From contig JANDJZ010000141.1 in NCBI GenBank assembly GCA_027943245.1, positions 25,152 through 89,151 of the forward strand: 64,000 bases of DNA. Reading direction: 5' to 3'. The notes under the pieces were generated by a model, which ran no database searches, was not told the DNA's origin, and saw only the letters and a program-made list of their open reading frames with translations. The position numbers and the translations under genes are program-made. This document shows, piece after piece, positions 56,598 to 64,000 of this stretch. Source of the stretch: Acanthamoeba sp. SK_2022b (taxonomy: Eukaryota; Discosea; Longamoebia; Acanthamoebidae). How positions within the stretch are numbered: the stretch's first letter is position 1; every line of letters starts with the position of its first letter.

Positions 56598-56885
56598 GCC
56601 GCTGGATTGGAGCCCTCCGCGCTCGCTACCTCTTCGTTGTCGTCGTCGTCTTCTTCTTCATCTTCCTCAGTGTCGGCGCCGGCTAGCGTCAAGCCCACCA
56701 CCGCCGCCACCGCCACCACGCCGATCGTCACGCCCACCTCCCGGACCACGCCAACCCAGAGGAGTTCGGAGAGCGGTGGATGGCTGTCGTCAGCCAACCT
56801 GCCGATGATCCTCACCGGCGCGCTCGTGGGCGTGGCCGTGCTCGTCGGGTCGAAGAAGCTCTACGACTTTTACCGCCGCCGCTGA
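56598..56885 (+). other. Possible alternative last exon: Ser/Thr-rich linker plus membrane anchor
   Basis: Open frame of 95 codons plus a stop, beginning just after an acceptor-like CCACAG (56592-56597) and lacking its own ATG. It encodes a Ser/Thr/Pro-rich linker, then LPMILTGALVGVAVLVG (one transmembrane helix) and a basic tail KKLYDFYRRR. Splicing from a GT at 56451 (after EK of the peroxiredoxin) to 56598 keeps phase 0. It would replace the last two residues of the peroxiredoxin with this tail. The peroxiredoxin also ends normally at 56459, and an AATAAA lies at about 56540, so soluble and tail-anchored forms may both exist. A separate gene with an unseen first exon is the alternative. 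Confidence 0.5.
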
Positions 56886-57466
56886 TTGGCTGCCATTCCA
56901 TATTCATTGACAACCACCTCAAACGAAAGACCCACCCAAGCACGACTTGCCCAGGAAGGAAACCAAAGGAACAGAACAGTTGCAACGTAACTAGCAAATG
57001 GTGAGGATGTTTTCGGCGAAATTCGGGCCATGCTTCTTGGAGTTTTCGCGATCTTCCACGTTACGGAGGTACGGAGCTGATAAAATGGAATTCCATTGGT
57101 TGCCATCGCTGAGGCCGGGGTGGCGAAAAGGCTTGTTCACAATCAGGCCGGGAGATGTTCCGCCAGGGGGAGAGCCCACCCCGCCCAACGTAGAACGAAG
57201 CAAGTGAGGGACATTGGGATCAGGTTTGGTGGGGACGCAGGGACGGTGGTGCGCACTGAGGCCTCGTGACAGTCTGCCTCCTGTCACTACTCCCCGCGCT
57301 GACCTTGTTCTCTCCGCTAACTCACTTGCCCTAGCTCCTGAATACCACACATCACCCACTCCCGATCTCGTCAGTCGTTCACCCGGCCACGCTCACTTCA
57401 TTTTCATTATCTTATCTTCCTCCCTCTTGTACACCACCGCCACCACCGCCGCCCAACACTAGCAGC
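56886..57466. other. Intergenic region upstream of glutamate synthase
   Basis: Promoter and 5' UTR of the glutamate synthase gene. A 122-codon minus-strand ORF (57359-56991) lies here; its C-terminal half (SAPYLRNVEDRENSKKHG) looks protein-like, but it has no recognisable domain or splice context. Confidence 0.35.
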
Positions 57467-58536
57467 ATGGATAACCAACAGTACTGGTACCGGCGCCGTT
57501 CCCTCTCTTCGTGTCACTGCCCGTCAAGAACCTACAACTCAGCTCTCACTGTTTCCTTGTGTGTGCTCCTCCCACAACAGCGCCTCCACTCGACAGCAGC
57601 GAGACATGACTACCGCAGCAGCCTACGACTTTGCTACAGGCTTCCCGCGCCCAAAGGTGCCCACGATGTGGAGCCCCGACATGGAGCGCGATAGCTGCGG
57701 CGTGGCGCTGCTGGCCCACGTGGGCGGCCAGGCGTCGCACGCCATCGTGAGCGACGGGCTGCTCGCGCTGAGCCGCATGGCCCACCGCGGCGCCAAGGGC
57801 TGCGACAACGCCGAGGACGGCGTGGGCATCATGCTCGCGCTGCCCGACGAATTCTTTCGTGTCTGCGGTGATGTCGAGTGGGTTTCCCCTACACAGACGC
57901 GCGCGCTGCCGGCGAGGGGCAGCTACGCCGTGGGCATGATGTTCCTGTCGCGCAAGGACGAGGAACGCCGTCTGGCCCAGCGACTGGTGGAACGAGCGGT
58001 CGCCCAGGACGCGCAGCTCCGCCTCCTCGGGTGGCGTCGCGTTCCCGTCGACGCCGCGGCGGCGCTGGGCCGAGGTCCTGCCAAACACAACGCCCCCTCT
58101 GTGTGGCAATTCTTCGTCACGCAATCATCACCGGAGGTCGGCCAGCAGGCGAGCACGAATACTGCAGAATTTGAGCGCAAACTCTACAGCCTCACAAAAG
58201 AAATCGAACGACTGGGCAAGACAGCCACTGAAGATGGGCCCGACACCGGGTCGCCCCCTCAAGGTTTCTCCTTCACAAATAAGTCTCAAGTTATCGAGTC
58301 AAACAATTATTTATTTAATTATTGGCAGATGGTGCCGGGTCGTTCAAGGGGTACCTGTGCAGCTTGTCCAGTCGAACGGTGGTCTACAAGGGCCTGGTCG
58401 ACTGCGGCCAGCTGGGCACCTTCTATCCCGACCTCCGCGACCCCCGCGTGCAGTCCCACGTTGCCCTTGTGCACGCTAGGCACGCTATACCCTACCACCA
58501 TGAGCACAGTGTCGTGGCTGGCCGTGTTGTGTGTGT

Positions 58537-58616
<80 letters not shown>

Positions 58617-58803
58617 ACCTGGGCTGCGTTGCTGACCCTCCAACCACAGGTTCAGCACCAACACTTTCCCAAGCTGGGCGCGAGCGCAGCCCTACCGCGT
58701 GCTCTGCCACAACGGCGAAATCAATACGCTCCGGTACCGCCTCCACCTCCTTCGTGCGCGTGAGTGATTGTACATCACCGCCCAAGTCTTCTCTTACCGC
58801 TGT

Positions 58804-58860
<57 letters not shown>

Positions 58861-59052
58861 GGGCAACATCAACCGCATGCGCGCGCGACAGGGAGTGATG
58901 CACACCCCGTCGTTCCCCGAGCGACAGCTAGAGTCGCTGTACCCCGTCATCGACGAGACCGGGTCGGACTCGGGCATGCTCGACAACGCCCTCCAATTCT
59001 ACTCGATTACCGGCTCCCGCTCCCTCCCCGAAGCCTTGGCCACCATGGTTCG

Positions 59053-59124
<72 letters not shown>

Positions 59125-59536
59125 TGATAGAAGGAGAGTGCTGACGCGGCGTTTGGCTGATGGCCGTCGGTCAGGTGCCCGAGGCATGGGAAAAGGACGA
59201 GCTGATGGACAAGGACCGGAAGGCGTTCTTCGAATACTACAGCTCCATTCAGGAGCCCTGGGACGGCCCCGCTCTCCTTGCCTTCACCGACGCTCGCTTC
59301 GCAGGTAGGCGCTCGTGTTCGATGCATGCCACCTCCTCGCAGTCCGGTCACACAACACACGCACAACACAACACAACAATCAGGTGCTGTCTTGGACCGT
59401 AACGGTCTGCGTCCAGCGCGTATCCTGGAGTTGAAGGATGGCCGAGTCATCCTGGCATCCGAGGTATGTGTCGTTATATGCAGTGGTGGGTCCACGTGCG
59501 CATGCTTTGAATTCGACTGACACACGCGCGCCACGC

Positions 59537-59596
<60 letters not shown>

Positions 59597-60068
59597 GGTC
59601 GGTCTGCTCCCGGTCGACGCGGACAACATCGCCAGGAAGACGCGGCTGAAGCCCGGCAAGTTCTTCCTTGTCGACTTTGAACAGAAGCGGGTCGTGAGGG
59701 ACCGCGACTTCAAGCGCTCGATCGCCGCCGCGCAACCCTACGCGCAGTGGCTCGACCAGCAAAAGGTCACGCTCGACCGGCATCTCCGGCTGGAGGCGAC
59801 CGACCGCGACTCGGCCGCGCGCCTCCTGGCCGCAGCGCCGCAGCTGCAGTCCCTCTCGGCCCTGCTCGCACCCATCGAGCCCGGCGAGGCCGCGCTGCAC
59901 GCCGACCCGCAGCTCAAGGCCTTCAACTACACGGGCGAGCAGATCAACATGCTGCTCACGCCCATGGGCAAGAGCGGCGTCGAGGCCCTGGGCTCGATGG
60001 GCAACGACGAAGCGCTGGCCTGCCTCTCCAGGATGGGCAGGCGCGTGCCCGAGTTCTTCAAGCAGCTC

Positions 60069-60100
<32 letters not shown>

Positions 60101-61141
60101 CATCCGCGAGACCGTCGTCATGTCCCTCACCACCTTCATCGGTATTCGCGCCTCCTGCTGAGACTGTTCCGATTTATGTATGTGTCGACACTTATGCGTG
60201 GTTGGCCGCTTTGGGCAGGTCCCGAGGGCAACGTGCTCGTGCCGGAGGAGGGCCACTGCCGCCGGCTGCAGATCCAGTCGCCCACGCTCAGCACGGCCGA
60301 GTTCCTGGCCATCGCTTCGCTGCCGCAGACCAACCCCGGCCTCGGCTGGACCACCAGCGTATGCACACGTTATTATATTTATTTTTATACTTATTTATTA
60401 TATTTATTTTTATTTTATTAATATTAAACTGGCGACAACTCCTCCTCCAGGTGGTCGACATCACGTACGCGCTGGACCAACGGCTGGAGGATGCGATCGA
60501 GGCCGTGTGCGAGAAGGCCGAGGAGGCCGTCTCGCAGGGCGCCCACTTCCTCATCCTCTCCGACGTCTCCGCTGGGCCCAACTCGCTCGCCGTGCCCGCC
60601 CTGATGTACGCAGATCGCTCCCCCTCGACCTCACCCACTCGCCCCACTCACTCGCCTCGCGCGCGCGCAGGGCCACGGGCGCGGTGCATCACCACCTGAT
60701 CAAGCGACAGCTGCGGTGCAAGTGCGCGCTCGTTGTCGCTTCGGCCGACCCGCGCGACGTGCACGACCTCTGCCTGCTGGTCGGGTTCGGGGCCGACGCG
60801 GTCTTTCCCTACATGGTCTACCGCTGCTTCATCGCGCTGAGCGACGAGCTCCAGCAGGACGGCGAGACCAGGCGGCCGTCGGCGAGCGCGCAGGCGGAGC
60901 CGCGGGACCTGCTCACCGCGTGTCCGGCGATCGCCAAGTATCGCTCTGCGATCGACAAGGGCATCCTGAAGGTGATGGCCAAGATGGGCATCTCCACGCT
61001 CGCCAGCTACAAGGGCGCCCAGGTGTTTGAAGCCGTGGGTCTGGGTCGCGACCTCGTCGCCACCTGCTTCGAGGGCGTGTCCTCTCGTCTCTCCGGTATG
61101 GCCTCCTCACGCCGACACAACACAACACGCAACACACACGC

Positions 61142-61207
<66 letters not shown>

Positions 61208-62549
61208 GCGCATAGTTTGTAACGCCGTCGTCTTGTGAATGCAGGCCTGTCCTTCCGCCACTTTGACGCGACGATTCGCGGGTGCGTCACAGCCGCTTCG
61301 CCCACCGTTCCCTCATCAGAAAGAGAGAGAGGGAGAGAGAGCTAACTAGATACTCAAAACGCAGGTGGCACGAACGAGGCTACGGGGTCGGTGCGCTCAA
61401 GACGCTGCCCAACACGGGCCAGTACCACTGGCGCGCCGAGGGCGAGGCCCACGCCCATGACCCGACGTGCGTGCCACTCCGGCGTTATATTTTTTTTATT
61501 CATTTATTGATTTTCTAAGCATTTTTCAATTGATGGCTCACACGTCGCGCGCTGTCATGTTAGTGCGATGGCGAAGCTGCAGGAGGCCACGCGTACCAAC
61601 AGCAAGGACGCGTTCCGTAGCTATTCGGAGCTGGCCGACGCCAACACCAGGCGATGCATGCTGCGCGGCCTCTTCTCCTTCCGCGCCGGCTCTCCCGTTC
61701 CCATCGACCAAGTCGAGCCCGCCGCCGCCATTGTCGTACGCGACTCTCTCCTCTCCTCTCCGTTCGGAGCTGCGCGCATGCATGAACGCTTAAGGTGGCT
61801 GTCGACAGAAACGATTCTGCACGGGAGCGATGTCGTACGGGTCGATCTCCAAGGAGACGCACGAGACGCTGGCCGTGGCGATGAACCGGGCCGGCGGCCG
61901 CTCGAACTCGGGCGAGGGCGGCGAGGACTACGAGCGCTTCCAGCCGCTGGCCAACGGCGACTCCAAGCGGTCGGCCATCAAGCAGGTGGCCTCGGCCCGC
62001 TTCGGCGTCACGTCGTACTACCTGCTGCACGCCGACCAGCTGCAGATCAAGATGGCCCAGGGCGCCAAGCCCGGCGAGGGCGGCGAGCTGCCCGGGCCCA
62101 AGGTGAGCGAGGAGATCGGCCGGACCCGCCACTCCGTGGCCGGCGTGGGTCTCATCTCGCCGCCGCCTCACCACGACATCTACTCCATCGAGGACTTGGC
62201 GCAGCTCATCCACGATCTCCACTGGTACACATCACGCAACTCGCATGCCTGTCATTCCAGTCATTCCACTAAAATCTCACGATCGTCAATCTGGTCCGCA
62301 GCGCCAACGTTCGCGCGACGGTGAGCGTGAAGCTGGTGTCGCAGGTCGGCGTCGGCGTGGTGGCCACGGGCGTGGCCAAGGCCCATGCCGGTACAGGCCC
62401 AAATCTCATTATTTATTTATTTATTTATTTTATTCGAATTAACACGGGCGTGTGGTGGCCATCTACAACAGATCACATCGTCATCTCCGGCCATGATGGT
62501 GGCACTGGCGCTTCACGCTGGACTGGCATCAAGGTAGCCTGTTGCGTGC

Positions 62550-62627
<78 letters not shown>

Positions 62628-64000
62628 TGTTCTTGGATGACAATTGATCGTTGTGTGACAATCGCAACCAGTACGCCGGCCTGCCGTGGGAGCTGGGCCT
62701 CTCGGAGGCGCAGCAGTGTCTGGTGATGAACGGCCTGCGCGACCGCGTGGTGTTGCACGTCGACGGCGGCATCCGCACGGCGTTCGACGTCGTTGTCGGC
62801 GCGTTGCTCGGAGCCGAAGAGTTCGGCTTCGGCACCGTTCCCCTCATCGTGCTCGGCTGCATCATGATGCGCAAGGTGAGGAGCCCCCCCCCCGCGCCAC
62901 GTGGCCACTCCGAAGCCTGGACAGGCAACTGAACATGTCGACGTGTCGACAACGCACAGTGTCACCTGAACACGTGTCCGGTGGGCATTGCCACGCAAGA
63001 CCCGGTCCTGCGGGCCAAGTTCAAGGGTCAGCCCGAGCACGTCCTCAATTTCTTCTTCCTCATCGTGCGCTCGCCTCCTTTCCCCTCCCTGCTCCCTCTT
63101 TCACGAATTCTGATTTCTGATTGGGTGTCCGATCATCTCTCCTCTGACCACATGATGCGCTGCTACAACTACTCCAGGCCGAGGAGGTGCGCAACTACAT
63201 GGCCGCGATGGGCTTCCGCACCATGGACGAGATGATCGGTACGGCCTCGTGTGTGTGTGTGTGTGTGTGTGTGTTGTGTGAGCGCCTCTGACGACCACGC
63301 AGGGCGTACGGACATGTTGGAGGTGTCTGGCGAGAACGCCGAGCGCGCGGCCGAGGTGGGTCTCGACCTCTCTCCGATCCTCGTCGACGCTGCCACCCTC
63401 CGCCCAGGGGCCGGCGTCCGATTCGAGCCCACCGCCAAGGTGTGTGGTCCAACTTTATTCTTTAATTTCTGTTTTAATTTCTTTCTCATCTTCTCGTTCT
63501 CTCCTGAGCAGTCGCGGCCGACTGGCCACGTCGACGCCGCGGTCACGGCCTCGCTGGACAAGCTCGCCCTGCACAATCACGACGCCGCCAAGGAGGGGAC
63601 CGTCGCCATCGCCCTCGACATCGAGAACACGTCGAGGAGCGTGGGCGCCACCGCCAGCTATCACGTGTCCCGTCTCTTTGGCCCCGACGGCCTGCCTCAC
63701 GTACGTCGACACTTATTCTCCGGGTCCCATCCTCGCCCACCCACGAGCGGCTGACGTCATGCCACGTCACGCAACCAATGACAGGGCCAGGAGGTGGTGG
63801 CGCGGCTTCGCGGCAGCGCGGGCCAGAGCTTCGGCGCGTTCCTGGCGTCGGGCGTGCGGATGGAGGTCGTGGGCGACGCCAACGACTACCTCGGCAAGGG
63901 CCTCTCGGGCGGCACGCTCGTGATCCGCGGCCACGGGCGCGAGGGCGTCACGGGCGTCACCGCCGGCAACGCCTGCCTGTACGGCGCCACCTCCGGCCGC
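57467..64000 (+). CDS. Glutamate synthase (GOGAT), large-subunit part, 3' end outside window
   Basis: A 14-base first exon (57467..57480) joins in phase to 57581, and ATG 57606 is an in-frame alternative start. After a short propeptide comes [15 protein letters not shown], whose Cys should become the N-terminal nucleophile of the class II glutaminase domain; [15 protein letters not shown] follows. A central domain (about 59600-61450) includes [20 protein letters not shown]. The FMN synthase domain has [51 protein letters not shown] and [10 protein letters not shown]. The 3Fe-4S cysteines are in [19 protein letters not shown]. The beta-helix GXGXG domain starts ([15 protein letters not shown]) and runs off at 64000. 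It converts glutamine plus 2-oxoglutarate to two glutamates. NADH or ferredoxin dependence cannot be judged. At least seven introns carry GT/CA repeats. Confidence 0.93.
58528..58613 (+). repeat. (GT)n microsatellite in GOGAT intron
   Basis: About 40 GT units, one TGTGG interruption near the start. Confidence 0.95.
58803..58858 (+). repeat. (GT)n microsatellite abutting a splice acceptor
   Basis: GT repeat running straight into TAG|GGGCAACATC, so the intron's 3' end is made of the repeat with no separate polypyrimidine tract. Confidence 0.9.
59054..59123 (+). repeat. (GT)n microsatellite in GOGAT intron
   Basis: About 35 GT units. Confidence 0.95.
59538..59595 (+). repeat. (CT)n(CA)n compound microsatellite in GOGAT intron
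   Basis: CT repeat followed by CA repeat ending just before the acceptor AAG|GTCGGTCTG. Confidence 0.9.
61141..61204 (+). repeat. (CA)n microsatellite in GOGAT intron
   Basis: About 31 CA units. Confidence 0.95.
62549..62631 (+). repeat. (GT)n microsatellite in GOGAT intron
   Basis: About 40 GT units with one GTGG interruption. Confidence 0.95.
63248..63276 (+). repeat. (GT)n microsatellite in GOGAT intron
   Basis: About 13 GT units in a short intron. Confidence 0.9.

Noticed and set aside
56991..57359. 122-codon minus-strand ORF as a gene
   Set aside because: No domain, no splice context, and it overlaps the glutamate synthase promoter; kept only as a remark.

Overview
The window looks like nuclear DNA of a free-living amoeba, most probably Acanthamoeba or a close relative. 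The basis is GC-rich coding exons, very dense short introns (46 to about 250 bp, often one per 100 bp of coding sequence), tight gene packing on both strands, long GT/CA microsatellites inside introns, and a gene set mixing typical eukaryotic regulators with bacterial-type families. The species name is inference; the eukaryotic nature is read from spliced reading frames. For twelve genes I rebuilt exons by joining phases. For eleven of them the total coding length came out divisible by three; the twelfth is the short two-exon dehydrogenase.

Layout, left to right. 1-4.4 kb: 3' end of an unknown basic protein; a mitochondria-targeted KGG (GsiB-like) repeat protein; a coiled-coil protein. 4.9-7.4 kb: a Dbp3-type DEAD-box helicase. 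8.1-23.8 kb: a secretory/degradative block with an unrecognised secreted protein, two S53 (sedolisin) peptidase paralogues on opposite strands, L-serine dehydratase and N-acetylglucosamine kinase as a divergent pair between them, and a secreted SIMPL (DUF541) protein. 23.8-32.2 kb: an SDR oxidoreductase, an F-box/WD-like protein, a ZIP metal transporter and an ATG17-like autophagy scaffold. 32.2-37.1 kb: the only gene-poor, retroelement-marked stretch, with a decayed Ty1/copia reverse transcriptase fragment and two near-identical secreted cysteine-rich genes whose cysteine pattern resembles the N-terminal domain of violaxanthin de-epoxidase. 37.6-53.8 kb: aldehyde dehydrogenase, a TPR plus SGNH-hydrolase protein, a Frizzled-CRD-like membrane protein, a multidomain RhoGEF (DH-PH-ankyrin-SH3-SH3) and the RNase P/MRP subunit RPP40. 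54.0-64.0 kb: a dienelactone hydrolase fused to a 2-Cys peroxiredoxin, with a possible alternative membrane-anchor last exon, and a glutamate synthase that runs off the window.

No operons are expected. Functional links are by theme: secreted peptidases with amino-acid and amino-sugar salvage (S53, serine dehydratase, GlcNAc kinase), and detoxification/redox (ALDH, SDR, DLH-peroxiredoxin). The most unusual items are the hydrolase-peroxiredoxin fusion, the mitochondrial KGG repeat protein, the duplicated VDE-like cysteine-rich proteins, at least six GC-AG introns, and intron gain/loss between the two S53 paralogues.
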